Assembly (NCBI RefSeq): GCF_000422505.1
Contig: NZ_AULX01000020.1
Location: forward strand, 112,244 to 176,243
DNA length: 64,000 nt
DNA from: Paenibacillus pinihumi DSM 23905 = JCM 16419
Lineage (GTDB): Bacteria > Bacillota > Bacilli > Paenibacillales > Paenibacillaceae
Direction of reading: 5' to 3'
Each line of letters starts with the position of its first letter. The first letter of the stretch is position 1. This document shows positions 36,948 through 46,354 of the stretch, one piece after another. The notes under the pieces were generated by a model. It was given only the letters and a program-made list of their open reading frames with translations, was not told where the DNA came from and ran no database searches. A program made the position numbers and the translations under genes.

Positions 36948-38120
36948 ATGTTCTTCCGATTGCTCAAGGGCTTCCTTCTCCTCACTGTTCTTTCATTGCT
37001 AAGCGGGTGCTGGAGCCAGATCAATTTTGACCAATTGACAGTCGTATCTGCTGTAGGCCTTGACCTGAACAAGGACAAGCATCTTGAAGTAACTGTACAG
37101 CTTGTCAATCCGACACTGCCCATTTCGGCAGGAGGAGGAAACCAGCAGAGGCGAAGCATCGCAACCTACAGTGCACCCGGCAATACCATTGAGGAAGCGC
37201 TGGATTTGATTCGCCAACAAGCGAAGAAGAGTCTCTTTTTTCCGCAAACCCGGGTTATCATGATCGGAGAGAAGTTGGCCAGACGCGGAATTCGAGGGGT
37301 CATGGATTTCTTCTGGCGCAACCAGCACCAGAACTTCAACAGCTATGTGATTATTTCCAAAGATCCTGTAAGGGAGGCGCTTAGCAGCTCACAAGAGCTG
37401 CAGGCGGTATCCGCGGACGAATGGAAGGCTTATTTGACAAGCAAATATTACAAAAGCTTCAGCGGCTCCATCGAAATGTACCAATTTCTTCCCCGTCTTG
37501 ATCTGGTCGGCTATCAGGCTGCAGCCCCGGGGCTGCGGGCTGTAGAGAGATATGGTACCAATCAACGGATTATGGCGATTGAGGAACTGGCAGTTTTCCG
37601 CAACCATAAGCTTGCAGGGTGGATGAGCAATGAACAGACCCAAATGGTCAACTGGCTGAGCGGCATGTCCCAGTCAGGCCCTGTCCAAATTAAACTTGAG
37701 GACGATATCATCATCAGCTTCGATCTGGACCCGATCGTTGTGCGGCTGACGCCTGTTTTTGATGCCGGACGGATTACAATGCGGGTTAAAATGGTCGCTG
37801 AAGCCGGAATTATTACGTCTACAAAGGAACTGGATTTATCGAGTCTTAAAATGTCCAGCAAGATTGTCCAGAAGCTGACTGATGATCTTAAGATGCAGAT
37901 CGAGCAGACGACATACAAAATGTTCCGGACCTATGGGACAGACGCCATCGGATTCGGCGAGGCGATACATCGTAAAGCGCCTGCACAGTGGAAAAAGCTA
38001 AAGAAGGATTGGAATAGCGAGCTTGCAGGGATTCAGGTCGAGACGGATGTGAAGGTCATTATGATCAAGTCAGGCTTGATGATTGAAGGTATTCTTACGG
38101 AGGATGATGAGGAGAAATGA
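36948..38120 (+). CDS. Spore germinant receptor subunit C lipoprotein (GerC family), operon 2
   Basis: A 390-residue lipoprotein with lipobox LLSGC (Cys21) and the family opening WSQINFDQLTVVSAVGLDL. It begins 28 bp after the A subunit with AGGAGG upstream. Its stop overlaps the start of the B subunit (ATGATG). Role as for other GerC proteins: anchored partner of the A-B receptor. Confidence 0.94.
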   Translation: MFFRLLKGFLLLTVLSLLSGCWSQINFDQLTVVSAVGLDLNKDKHLEVTVQLVNPTLPISAGGGNQQRRSIATYSAPGNTIEEALDLIRQQAKKSLFFPQTRVIMIGEKLARRGIRGVMDFFWRNQHQNFNSYVIISKDPVREALSSSQELQAVSADEWKAYLTSKYYKSFSGSIEMYQFLPRLDLVGYQAAAPGLRAVERYGTNQRIMAIEELAVFRNHKLAGWMSNEQTQMVNWLSGMSQSGPVQIKLEDDIIISFDLDPIVVRLTPVFDAGRITMRVKMVAEAGIITSTKELDLSSLKMSSKIVQKLTDDLKMQIEQTTYKMFRTYGTDAIGFGEAIHRKAPAQWKKLKKDWNSELAGIQVETDVKVIMIKSGLMIEGILTEDDEEK

Positions 38121-39211
38121 TGAAGCAGCAGTCGATTTCCAATAAACAATTTTTCTTTATTGTCTTTGTATCCATTACCTGCCTGACCTTCTTTTCGGTC
38201 CCAAACCAGCTTGCTTCACAGGTAAAACAAGATTTGTGGCTTTCGATGTTGTTCGGAATGCTGCTTGATATTTACGTCGCTTATATTCTCTATAAGTTGA
38301 GCAATCAATATAAGGGACAGTCCATTATCCAATACACCGGCAGCATTTTGGGCAAAGCAGCGGGAAAAATAATTTCCCTCTGCTTTCTCCTGTTCTTTCT
38401 TGGCGTTATGATAACTTCCATGTGGATATACTGTGACTTTATGTCGCGTTCATTGATGCCGGAGACGCCCCAGATGGTATTCTCCTTGACGATGGTATGC
38501 TGCGCCGGCCTCGCCACATGGCTCGGAATCGAAGCGATTGCACGACTAAGCCAGCTTATTGGCATCGTCATTCTGGTGACCTCCATCGTGCTGTTCATCT
38601 GCTCCTTACCGTACTTTCAAATACAGAACCTCCTCCCGCAGCTGGAGGACGGCATCATGCCGCCGCTCCGTGGAGCCATCTATCCAGGGAGCTGGTTTGG
38701 AATCTGCATTACAGTCGGCGTTCTCATCCCTCATCTGGCCAATCCGAAAAAAGCTTTTCGGATGAAAAGCCAGGCTGTGATGCTGGGCGCCTCTATCATG
38801 ACCATATATTTAATGTATAGTATTGCAGTCATGGGACCGGATATGGCGGGCAAATTCGAAAATCCGCTCTATATTTTCTCACGCATTACAAATCTGGTTA
38901 TTTTCGAGCGTGTCGAGGTGCTGCTGCTGCTTATTTTTATCTCCGGCTCGTTCATCACAATCTCCATACTCTATTTTGCGCTTACGGAAGGCATGGCCCA
39001 GTGGGTTGGCTCCAAATCCCCGAAGATATGGATTATCGTGTTTGGCATCATTGTCATCTTTAGTCCGTTCTTCCCTTTTAGTCATAATAGTCCGGTTGTC
39101 AGCAACTACTTGAGCTACTGGTTCCCGGTTATTGCCCTATGTATCGAAGGCGGACTAACCACAATGCTGTTTATCATTGCCATGATCCGAAAAAAGAAAG
39201 CTGACGGCTGA
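38117..39211 (+). CDS. Spore germinant receptor subunit B (GerB family), operon 2
   Basis: A 364-residue, ten-helix Spore_permease protein, the presumed germinant-binding subunit. Family patterns seen are FFSVPNQLASQVKQDLWLSM in the first helix and the late YLSYWFPVIALCIEGGLTTM. It starts inside the last codons of the C subunit with GAGGAG upstream. It ends the operon and faces the flavin oxidoreductase gene. Confidence 0.92.
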   Translation: MMKQQSISNKQFFFIVFVSITCLTFFSVPNQLASQVKQDLWLSMLFGMLLDIYVAYILYKLSNQYKGQSIIQYTGSILGKAAGKIISLCFLLFFLGVMITSMWIYCDFMSRSLMPETPQMVFSLTMVCCAGLATWLGIEAIARLSQLIGIVILVTSIVLFICSLPYFQIQNLLPQLEDGIMPPLRGAIYPGSWFGICITVGVLIPHLANPKKAFRMKSQAVMLGASIMTIYLMYSIAVMGPDMAGKFENPLYIFSRITNLVIFERVEVLLLLIFISGSFITISILYFALTEGMAQWVGSKSPKIWIIVFGIIVIFSPFFPFSHNSPVVSNYLSYWFPVIALCIEGGLTTMLFIIAMIRKKKADG

Positions 39212-39364
39212 CCTCAATATTGCCGGACAATTGATTCTGGTCACCATACAGAGCAATTATAGCAGAATGCTGCTTCCCGGCGCTTTGCTTGAAGCGAATC
39301 GGTGCCGGATCCCTATCAAATACGGCCTGCATGAACCTCATGCCTGTTATCGTGCTAAGCTGCA

Positions 39365-40429
39365 TTATTTAACAGCAAGCGTTGCACTGGCTTCCTTTTC
39401 CCAGACTGTACTCTTGATTTGCTGGCGCAGCCTTGGTGCAACCTCCTCTGCGAACCGCTGCAACTGCTCCAATTGCTCGGCCTCGGACAATCCGTCCACG
39501 CTGATGCTGAGCACTTGATGGCCGAACGCCTCATGATAATTCATAATTTTCTCGATTACGCTTTCGGGACTGCCGACCAGTGCCGGACCACTGGCGATAT
39601 TATCCTCCAGGCTGCGAAATGGTGACTGATTGTGCTGTGCTGAAGAGGTCGCATGGAAGGCGTCGTAATAAGGACGAAACCGGTTCCGGGCTTCCTCCGG
39701 TGTATTTGCCAAATACAGGCTGCCGGCCCCCGCTCCCACAACTGCCTGGCTTGGATCATGACCGTAGTAAGCCAGCCGTTCCCGGTAATGGTCAATGAGC
39801 GCTTTATACTTGGCCTGCGGATGAAAGGTATTGGAAGAAAAGATCGGCTCCCCGTAGCGGGCTGCAAGTTCCGTTGACAAGGGGCTGGAAGCACTGCCGT
39901 GCCAGATTGGAATAGCGGACTGATAGGGACGGGGCTGTGTCGTCACCTGATGAAGCGGAGGCCGGTATTGTCCCTCCCAGGTGACATCTTCCTCCTGCCA
40001 TAGGCGCTTGAGCAGTGCATACCGTTCCGCGAGGGAATCCCACTGCTCCTCCTCGGTAATGCCGAATAACGGATAATGCCTCGGATCATTTCCCTTCCCG
40101 ATTATCAATTCCAGCCGTCCTCCGGACAAGTGATCCAGCGTTGCATAATCCTCGGCAACCCGTACCGGATCAAGAACACTGAGTACTGTTACTGTGGTCA
40201 GAAGCCTGATCTTTGAAGTCTGGCCCGCTATAGCTGTCAGTACGACTGCCGGTGAAGACGACAGGAATGGTGCGCCATGGCGCTCTCCCACCCCATACGC
40301 GTCGAAGCCGAACCGCTCGGCGATGACAGCCTGGTTCAGGATCTGCCGGAATTTCTGTTGCTGGGTAAATGATTCTCCTGTTACTGCATTAGGGAGATTC
40401 ATAATAAGGCTGAATAGCGCAAATTTCAT
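39365..40429 (-). CDS. LLM-class flavin-dependent oxidoreductase, paralogue 2
   Basis: A 354-residue luciferase-like monooxygenase. It shares the layout and several motifs of the protein at 2708-3766 (FGFDAYGVGERHG; KIRLLTTVTVLSVLDPVRVAEDY; LVGSPESVIEKI). The frame is open for 84 codons upstream, but ATG 40429 has AAAGGAG ten bases before it and gives the usual family N-terminus (MKFALFSLI). The substrate is unknown. It lies 40 bp after the acetyltransferase gene on the same strand, so they are likely co-transcribed. Confidence 0.88.
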   Translation of the reverse strand: MKFALFSLIMNLPNAVTGESFTQQQKFRQILNQAVIAERFGFDAYGVGERHGAPFLSSSPAVVLTAIAGQTSKIRLLTTVTVLSVLDPVRVAEDYATLDHLSGGRLELIIGKGNDPRHYPLFGITEEEQWDSLAERYALLKRLWQEEDVTWEGQYRPPLHQVTTQPRPYQSAIPIWHGSASSPLSTELAARYGEPIFSSNTFHPQAKYKALIDHYRERLAYYGHDPSQAVVGAGAGSLYLANTPEEARNRFRPYYDAFHATSSAQHNQSPFRSLEDNIASGPALVGSPESVIEKIMNYHEAFGHQVLSISVDGLSEAEQLEQLQRFAEEVAPRLRQQIKSTVWEKEASATLAVK

Positions 40430-40469
40430 CTGAACAAGGCTCCTTTCTAACGGGAGTAAATACGCCAGT

Positions 40470-41018
40470 CTAACGGCTTGCCGCCTGGCCAGTCCGCTGA
40501 CGGGAAAAGCGCTCATAGTGTCCGGAATCCACAATTTTGCGCAGCAAGTGCATTGTCCCATCCCCATTGCCAGGGTCAAAAGCATGGATTCGCTCGTACC
40601 CTCTCCGTTCATACATTGGGAGCAGCCATGGATGCTTCTCTGCTGTCGCCAGCGTAACGGCCGGGGCTCCAAGCCTTTCACGAATAATGCGCTCCTCCAC
40701 CCACCCTAGAAGCTGCGCGCCATAGCCCTTTCCCTGATAAGCAGGATCAACTGCAAACCACTTGAGAAACGGCAGTCCGGATAACGCTGTCATCGGATTG
40801 TCACCTATGGCGAGCGTGACGGTTGCGGAAATACGATCTTCCACCTCCAACACATAGCATTCATTTTCGGCGATATTCTCCTCTACCAGCTCCAGATTGG
40901 CATGTGCCGCCGGCCAATGCAGCTTCAAGTCGCGTATGGTGACATAAGCATCATAAATAACCTCCACCAGCCGCGGAGCATCCTTTTTCTCAGCAAGCCG
41001 GAATATGAATTCACTCAT
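40470..41018 (-). CDS. GNAT-family N-acetyltransferase
   Basis: A 182-residue Gcn5-related acetyltransferase. The acetyl-CoA binding strand-loop-helix is FAVDPAYQGKGYGAQLLGWV (the Q/RxxGxG/A motif), and the late MYERRGYERI is the usual motif B. The acceptor is unknown. ATG 41018 is preferred over an ATG three codons earlier, since GGGGTGA lies about five bases upstream. It precedes the flavin oxidoreductase gene. Confidence 0.88.
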   Translation of the reverse strand: MSEFIFRLAEKKDAPRLVEVIYDAYVTIRDLKLHWPAAHANLELVEENIAENECYVLEVEDRISATVTLAIGDNPMTALSGLPFLKWFAVDPAYQGKGYGAQLLGWVEERIIRERLGAPAVTLATAEKHPWLLPMYERRGYERIHAFDPGNGDGTMHLLRKIVDSGHYERFSRQRTGQAASR

Positions 41019-41271
41019 CACATTCACCCCGTTTTATTAATTTTTATAATTCCTATAGAAATAATATGATTTATAATGATATCAGCATATCATCCTTTAT
41101 TATTCAGCGCTAATTGAATTCTTCTATCCAAATATTGAAGTTTTGACCAACAAAATCAGCCGGAAACCCGCTAGAGCAGGTCCCGGCATAATTTACAGTC
41201 CAATATATGTTCATCTTGCATGTATTATCGTTTAAAAATTCAGTTTCATGACCACTCATGGCGTCTATGAA

Positions 41272-41487
41272 TCAATTGCTCTTGGAGGATGAACGAGAGC
41301 AGTTGTAGGCTACAACAGATAATATGATCAGCATAAAGGGCATCAAGGCAACCTCATGACCCTGCCGCTCCTGCACATAGGAATATGCCGCCCCTGCGAC
41401 CAGCACAGCCAGTACCCCCGTCGTCCATAGAGCCAGCCTAATCTGGCCGCTGCTGTATTTACGGGATAATTTCTCAAGCCATTTCAT
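41272..41487 (-). CDS. Small two-helix membrane protein, unknown
   Basis: A 71-residue protein starting MKWLEKLSRKYSSGQIRLAL with a basic N-terminus and two hydrophobic segments (about 18-37 and 49-63), then a polar SRSSSKSN tail. GGGGGAG lies five bases before the ATG, which is why this start is chosen over the longer frame from 41586. Not recognised; probably a membrane protein with both ends on the same side. The 244 bp upstream of the acetyltransferase and downstream of this gene hold nothing that I recognise. Confidence 0.6.
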   Translation of the reverse strand: MKWLEKLSRKYSSGQIRLALWTTGVLAVLVAGAAYSYVQERQGHEVALMPFMLIILSVVAYNCSRSSSKSN

Positions 41488-41655
41488 GTGTACTCCCCCT
41501 TCTCCAGCCAAGGTTGATTGCTTTTTGTCTATGTCTATCATAACGGGTTTATTTGTACTCAATGTGAACGCTAGTTTACAAATCATTAGCAGACTGTTAA
41601 TGATGACGCTGGTGCAGTCATAATTGGGGAATGCGAACCCCCGTGGCGGACCACT

Positions 41656-43566
41656 TTATAAAAATGCTTGAATCTGCTCTCTGATTGCTTTTTCTTCCAG
41701 CCCGCCGCCGAATATGGATACGGTACCGGAATCCTCGCTTGAACGGATCAGCCTTCCCATTCCCTGCTTGAGCCGCAGCAGCATATAAGGCAAATCCACC
41801 TCTTCGAATGGGCTTGCCGAATCCTTTCTCCGGGCAGTGAACACTGCATCATTCGGCGGAAAAGGCAGCGACCAGATGATGACATGCGACAGTGACGGCC
41901 CTGGAATATCCAGTCCCTCCCATAAGGTTACGGCACACAGCACGCTGCGCTGATCGCGCTGAAAACCGGCGATCAGATGGCTGATTTCAGCCGAGCCTTC
42001 AAAGAAATACTGCCTGGAATGATATTCAGGATGATCCTCAAGTACGCTCCGGAACCACTTCAATTCCTCAAACGACGGGAACAAAATAAGCACGCCATCG
42101 TCCGCCGACGAAAGCAAATCCAAAACCTGCTTCATCTTGCTCAGGTCCGGCTGCTCCGGATAGATGCCAACCTGCATCTTCTCCTTGTACGGATAAGGGG
42201 AAGCCACTGAAAATGACAGGAAGCTGTCGATTCCAAGCCCCTGGGCGATATAGTCAAACGAGCCGTTCACGGATAATGTAGCGGAAGAAAATACAACAGG
42301 CATCGCCCTGGCGAAGACTCGCTCACGCAGTACTTCCTTGACCTTTTTCGGCATAATGACGAGCGTCATGCCTTCCTGATCCTCTGCAAGCCACGTAATC
42401 AGCTGCTGGGGCTGGGCATACAGGGACAAGGCATGTCCGATCATTTCCAGATGCTCCTCCACAATTTTGAGCTGATAGCCGTCGAGCGAATACAGTCCGC
42501 TCTCAAAGACAAGTTCCTCTTCAATATCGCCGATAAGCTGACGGAAATGCGAGATGGCTTGCATGACCTTATCACTCATTATGATTTCCCGGCGGGCTGA
42601 ACCTGGAACGGACCGGCTGTTAGCGGCCAGCAGCTCGAACAGCAGCTCGCTTTGTTCGATGGACGCCTCTACAGCCAGTGCCAGCGATTCACGAATTTCT
42701 CCCTGCAGCAGCCGGACTACGATGCTTTCGAACAGGTGGTGCTTTAATTTATAGGTCAATGCATTTTGCGTCGCAGTCTCCAAGAGATGTCCCTCATCAA
42801 AAACGACAGAACTGTGCTCCGGCAGCAGCGGGAGCTGTCCTTCACGCTTGCGCGCCTCATACGTCCAGACATGCTCCATATAGAAATCATGCGAACAAAT
42901 AATCAAATCAGCCGATTTGCGGTAATAGTCGCGTGAAATCGTCTGGCCGCAGCGATGGCGCTGAGGGCATATCAGACAATCCTGGAATACATCCCAGGCG
43001 ATCCGGCTCCACTGCTCATCTGTCAGCCCCGGATAGTCCTTGCGGTCACCATACGGGTAAAAGGCCTGCAAGGCGGCAGACTTGTGCACAAAATCAGGCA
43101 GCTTGGCATACAGGTCCTGATACATATGCGCAGTCTCGTCTTCATCCGCAACAGCGTTATCCAACTTGTTCAGGCATATATACTGATCCGGCGATTTGCC
43201 AAGCCGTGCATCCACCTGCAGATCCAAATGCCGGGCCAGCTTGGCAATATCTCCTTCCGGCTTAACCAGCTGTTCAATAAGGGATTCGTCTGCACAGGCA
43301 ATTATAGCCGGCTTGCCGGTGTATCTGGCATACGTGACCGCATACAGCAAATATACTAGCGTCTTGCCGGTCCCTACGCCAGCTTCGGCAAAAATCGTTT
43401 GTTTGCTGCTGAAGGCTTTTTCCAGCTGGAACGCCATATAGATTTGCTCATCGCGTGTCTCGAAGCCAGCCTCCGGCAAAATGTCATAAAAAACATCGGA
43501 AATCCAGTCGCCCGCCTGCTGAACGAACGGCTGGCCCGGGTCAAATTCAAAAGGGTATGTTGTCAA
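41656..43566 (-). CDS. XPD/DinG-family iron-sulfur DNA helicase (YpvA/YoaA-like)
   Basis: A 636-residue superfamily 2 helicase that would unwind DNA 5' to 3'. Motifs: Walker A AEAGVGTGKTLVY (about 60-72), a DEGH box in place of the usual DEAH (SVVFDEGHLLE), motif III SATLSVNGSF, motif V TLWEGLDIPG, motif VI QGMGRLIRS. Four cysteines typical of the XPD-type 4Fe-4S cluster are present: one in QYICLNK and three in DCLICPQRHRC. DinG/YoaA relatives act on R-loops, G-quadruplexes or damaged forks. DEGH is a conservative variant and does not by itself suggest inactivity. Confidence 0.9.
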   Translation of the reverse strand: MTTYPFEFDPGQPFVQQAGDWISDVFYDILPEAGFETRDEQIYMAFQLEKAFSSKQTIFAEAGVGTGKTLVYLLYAVTYARYTGKPAIIACADESLIEQLVKPEGDIAKLARHLDLQVDARLGKSPDQYICLNKLDNAVADEDETAHMYQDLYAKLPDFVHKSAALQAFYPYGDRKDYPGLTDEQWSRIAWDVFQDCLICPQRHRCGQTISRDYYRKSADLIICSHDFYMEHVWTYEARKREGQLPLLPEHSSVVFDEGHLLETATQNALTYKLKHHLFESIVVRLLQGEIRESLALAVEASIEQSELLFELLAANSRSVPGSARREIIMSDKVMQAISHFRQLIGDIEEELVFESGLYSLDGYQLKIVEEHLEMIGHALSLYAQPQQLITWLAEDQEGMTLVIMPKKVKEVLRERVFARAMPVVFSSATLSVNGSFDYIAQGLGIDSFLSFSVASPYPYKEKMQVGIYPEQPDLSKMKQVLDLLSSADDGVLILFPSFEELKWFRSVLEDHPEYHSRQYFFEGSAEISHLIAGFQRDQRSVLCAVTLWEGLDIPGPSLSHVIIWSLPFPPNDAVFTARRKDSASPFEEVDLPYMLLRLKQGMGRLIRSSEDSGTVSIFGGGLEEKAIREQIQAFL

Positions 43567-43659
43567 TCCGGTTGTGCCTCCAACTCATAGTCAATTCCTT
43601 GTCCATTATACAGCAACCGGATACGGCTGTCGCCGTCAATTCCACAATTGCGGAGCTCA

Positions 43660-44187
43660 TTATTGAACAGCAAAATCCCAGCGGCTCCGATGCTTCTCCA
43701 GTTTCGGATGCAGGGGCTGGTCATCTGCTGACACTACCATCCTTATATTGGAAATCCAATCATCGAAAGAAGCATAGGATGCGAACAGATTGGCAGTCTC
43801 CGGTGTCAAATATAAAAAGTGCGGCCCTTTATACAATTCTGTCAAATGGCGCAGCGCAAGATCGATTGGTGTATACTTCTTGCGCCTGGTTTCCCAATTC
43901 TCAAGAATGACCTCACCTTCATGACCGCTATCCTCTATCCACTCCTCCAACCGTTCACGTCGCTTGTACAGAGCACTTACCGGGTCCTTGGTCATCCGTC
44001 GCGCCGTCTCCTCATGAATCGGGTACAGGACAAGATCAGCGAATCCGTGGAGATTGGCATGACGCAAAGCCTGTTCCAGCTCCTGCCTCCCCGTCTCCTC
44101 GAATGTATCGTAAAAAAACAGCGTGCCTTTCTTTATTTCTTTAGGCGGTTCATAGCCGAAAGGTACCGATTGCGGTCTTGGTTTCAT
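43660..44187 (-). CDS. Conserved hypothetical protein, 175 residues
   Basis: A soluble, charged alpha/beta protein, MKPRPQSVPFGYEPPKEIKK..., with segments such as FYDTFEETGRQELEQALRHA and KYTPIDLALRHLTELYKGPH. No family is recognised. The alternation of hydrophobic strands (GTLFFYD, DLVLYPI, HFLYLTP) and helices is compatible with a Rossmann-like or nucleotidyltransferase-like fold, which is only a guess. The start codon has an AAGGAGGAG site upstream. It lies 93 bp upstream of the helicase gene on the same strand. Confidence 0.7.
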   Translation of the reverse strand: MKPRPQSVPFGYEPPKEIKKGTLFFYDTFEETGRQELEQALRHANLHGFADLVLYPIHEETARRMTKDPVSALYKRRERLEEWIEDSGHEGEVILENWETRRKKYTPIDLALRHLTELYKGPHFLYLTPETANLFASYASFDDWISNIRMVVSADDQPLHPKLEKHRSRWDFAVQ

Positions 44188-44533
44188 AGATTGCTCCTCC
44201 TTAAGTAAGGATCAGCTTCGCGTACCGTTGTATTATGGTGTACACCGGTTGCAGAAGCTGTACCGTTAGGTTTGGAAACGATGATGCTGCAGTTAACGGC
44301 GTATAATTGAATCCTTATTCGGTGTTAATATTGCCCAATATTACGATTTTTAAAGAATGGGGTCAATGGGTCCGTGATTACACAAGTGGGAGGAGCAGCA
44401 TATTCTGCTCTGGAGATGACTGGCTCAAGTCATTTACATTTTCAAATGTTTACACCATGTATACCTGCATTTAATCCTCCGTTAACACTAAGGCTTTATA
44501 GTAGATTAAAATATACGAAAGGAGGAACTTGAG
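44188..44533. other. Intergenic stretch, nothing recognised
   Basis: About 345 bp with small hairpins (ATGACT...AGTCAT near 44413) but no convincing gene or regulatory element. It ends with the AAAGGAGG ribosome site of the small acidic peptide. Confidence 0.5.
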
Positions 44534-44638
44534 ATGTACTATGATGAGGACCGCGTCCCTTTTGATGAAGAAGAGCCGCAAAACAAGGAACAGTCAAAGG
44601 AAAAACAGAACGAAGGCACCCCTGCCAATGAGTCATAA
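44534..44638 (+). CDS. Possible 34-residue acidic peptide
   Basis: MYYDEDRVPFDEEEPQNKEQ followed by a Lys/Glu/Gln-rich tail, ending in TAA. A perfect GAAAGGAGG site lies eight bases before the ATG. The peptide is extremely charged and has no hydrophobic segment. It is followed by a terminator at 44758-44796. No homologue is known to me; support rests on the ribosome site and codon use, so it could be chance. Confidence 0.45.
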   Translation: MYYDEDRVPFDEEEPQNKEQSKEKQNEGTPANES

Positions 44639-44757
44639 TTCCTGCTTCATCCCTTCATTTCCCCGCAAGACGGCTTTCCCTGCAATCCGTTGACCGGATA
44701 AACCTCAAATATCCTTCAGCAGTATATACCTCTCTTTGAACGAAACGAAAGCATGAC

Positions 44758-44796
44758 AAACAGGCTCCCGGCCATCTTTTCGCCGAGAGCCTGTTT
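44758..44796. terminator. Bidirectional terminator between the small peptide and the DinB-like gene
   Basis: AAACAGGCTC-CCGGC, loop, GCCG-AGAGCCTGTTT; A/T-rich on both sides, so it can serve the plus-strand peptide and the minus-strand DinB-like gene. Confidence 0.75.
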
Positions 44797-44924
44797 CAAT
44801 TATGAGCTTCCCGTCTGCTACTTGCGCAGAACCATTCAACCCCACCCAAGATAAACCCGACTGCCAGGATAGAGAAACCGCCGTCAGCTCCTGTGCCCGG
44901 TTTTTAATTCATGCATGCTCTGCC

Positions 44925-45380
44925 TTACTGTTCTCTGATATACATGATATAGTCCGTATTCACAGTTGTAACACCTGCACGGGAAAGAAGCGACATGATC
45001 TGGCCCCGATGATAGCTTCCATGAAGAGCTACATGAGTCAAAATATCAAGTGTCTTGGTACGAAAAGCGGCTCCCGTAGTGGTCGTGAAGGCAACCTCCT
45101 GCTCCAGCGCCTCGTCTGTAAGTCCTTCGATCAGTCCGGCATACCCCAACTGATTCTTTTCGAGCTGCCGCACGCATTCTTCCAGTGAAAGGACAGGCCA
45201 TACTTCCATTCCTGCCGTTGACGCCCCTTGGAGACGGGCAAGCCAAATCCGCTCCGCGCCAAGCACGTGGGCCAGCAGCTTCAACGCTTGCTCAATGTCC
45301 GGAGCTGATTGCAGAGCCTCCGTGATCCTCCGGTTTGCCCAATTCACGTGAGCAAACAATTGACTAAGGTATGCTTTCAT
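44925..45380 (-). CDS. DinB/YfiT-family putative metalloenzyme
   Basis: A 151-residue four-helix protein of the DinB superfamily. Candidate metal ligands are the early histidine in LAHVLGAERIW and the HVALHGSYHRGQI motif near residue 120. Members transfer bacillithiol or other thiols, or have unknown roles. The start is the first ATG, after GGAGGAC. It stands alone. Confidence 0.85.
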   Translation of the reverse strand: MKAYLSQLFAHVNWANRRITEALQSAPDIEQALKLLAHVLGAERIWLARLQGASTAGMEVWPVLSLEECVRQLEKNQLGYAGLIEGLTDEALEQEVAFTTTTGAAFRTKTLDILTHVALHGSYHRGQIMSLLSRAGVTTVNTDYIMYIREQ

Positions 45381-45530
45381 GTTGTCCTCCCGGCCATCTC
45401 TGGCAACCTAACTATATATGATCCATTATGGCTCTATTGTAACAGAAGACACGAACAGAGAGAATGAATATTTCATCGCATGAAAAAAAGCTTTCATACA
45501 GCGGCTCCAGGCCACAAATGAAAGCTTTTT

Positions 45531-45722
45531 TTAGAGACAAGACATTATCTCCTCCCCCATTCTGGAGAGGGCAACTGCTGCTGTACAGCGCCAATCTTGC
45601 AGGCGGCCTTGGGCATACCATATACGACGCAGGAGGCCTGATCTTTGGCCAGCGTCAGAGCGCCGCTGCGGCGCATTTCCAGAAGGCCGCTTGCACCATC
45701 GCTGCCCAATGAACAAGGGATT
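45531..45722 (-). pseudogene. cheB: C-terminal relic of a CheB chemotaxis methylesterase
   Basis: Read on the minus strand, about 55 codons encode GSDGASGLLEMRRSGALTL, then AKDQASCVVYGMPKAACKIG, the end of the CheB catalytic domain. After AVQQQLP the natural ending continues in another frame (LSRMGEEIMSCL), so there is a frameshift near 45560-45580. Everything upstream (response-regulator receiver domain and the GxSxGG catalytic serine) is missing, and an in-frame TAA lies just before the relic. CheB removes methyl groups from chemoreceptors; this copy cannot work. Confidence 0.75.
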
Positions 45723-45742
45723 CCATTTTACATTCCACCCGA

Positions 45743-46339
45743 TTATGTACCGCTATTACCGTACAACAATTGCTCCAATTGCTCAATGTTCTGCCCTGTA
45801 AGAGGAAGTGAGTTATCATAATAGATTACTGAATACTCCGGCAGCTTCCAAGCAATTTGCCTTGCTGCCAGAGAATGGCTGAATGTCTCCCAGTTCGCCA
45901 GCTTCCAGTCGTCAAGCTTGGAGCCGCGCTGCTGAATTCGGCTGCGGTAGGCTGCCTCATCGGCCAGGGTCACCACGACTGCTTTTACCTCTACATCCTG
46001 CAGAGATGCGCCGATTGCAGCCAGTTCACTCTCGATCCACTCAGCCTCCCCTATCTCGCGGGTAAAGGGACCGATGACGAATACATCATTGCCCACCGCC
46101 ACATTCTCCAGTGCTGCATCCATTGTGATCCGGTAGCCCAGATCACGGCACAGTCTCTTGTACGCATCAGAATCCCGGTCATCAGGATCAAGCCCTGCTG
46201 CCGTCATCACCACGATAGCGGCCGGCCTGAGCAGCGTGTCCATATCGAGCAGCACAGCACCGCGCTTGCGTGCAATGGCCTTGGCAAGCGTAGTCTTCCC
46301 CGCACCGGCACCTCCGACAAAGAAAACGAGCTTCCCCAT
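45743..46339 (-). CDS. P-loop kinase-like ATPase (AAA_33 type)
   Basis: A 198-residue nucleotide-binding protein. Walker A is GGAGAGKTTLAKAIA at residues 9-23, followed by LLDMDTLLRP, which resembles the nucleoside- and sugar-kinase branch, and a lid-like VTLADEAAYRSRIQQRG. The substrate cannot be named. It lies 15 bp downstream of the CYTH phosphatase gene on the same strand; a kinase and a polyphosphate-cleaving enzyme in one transcript may act on related phospho-compounds. Confidence 0.8.
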   Translation of the reverse strand: MGKLVFFVGGAGAGKTTLAKAIARKRGAVLLDMDTLLRPAAIVVMTAAGLDPDDRDSDAYKRLCRDLGYRITMDAALENVAVGNDVFVIGPFTREIGEAEWIESELAAIGASLQDVEVKAVVVTLADEAAYRSRIQQRGSKLDDWKLANWETFSHSLAARQIAWKLPEYSVIYYDNSLPLTGQNIEQLEQLLYGNSGT

Positions 46340-46354
46340 GGCTATGCCCCCTGT

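Noticed and set aside
45464..45712. 82-codon plus-strand frame
   Set aside because: It covers the cheB relic on the other strand and has no supporting ribosome site or family.
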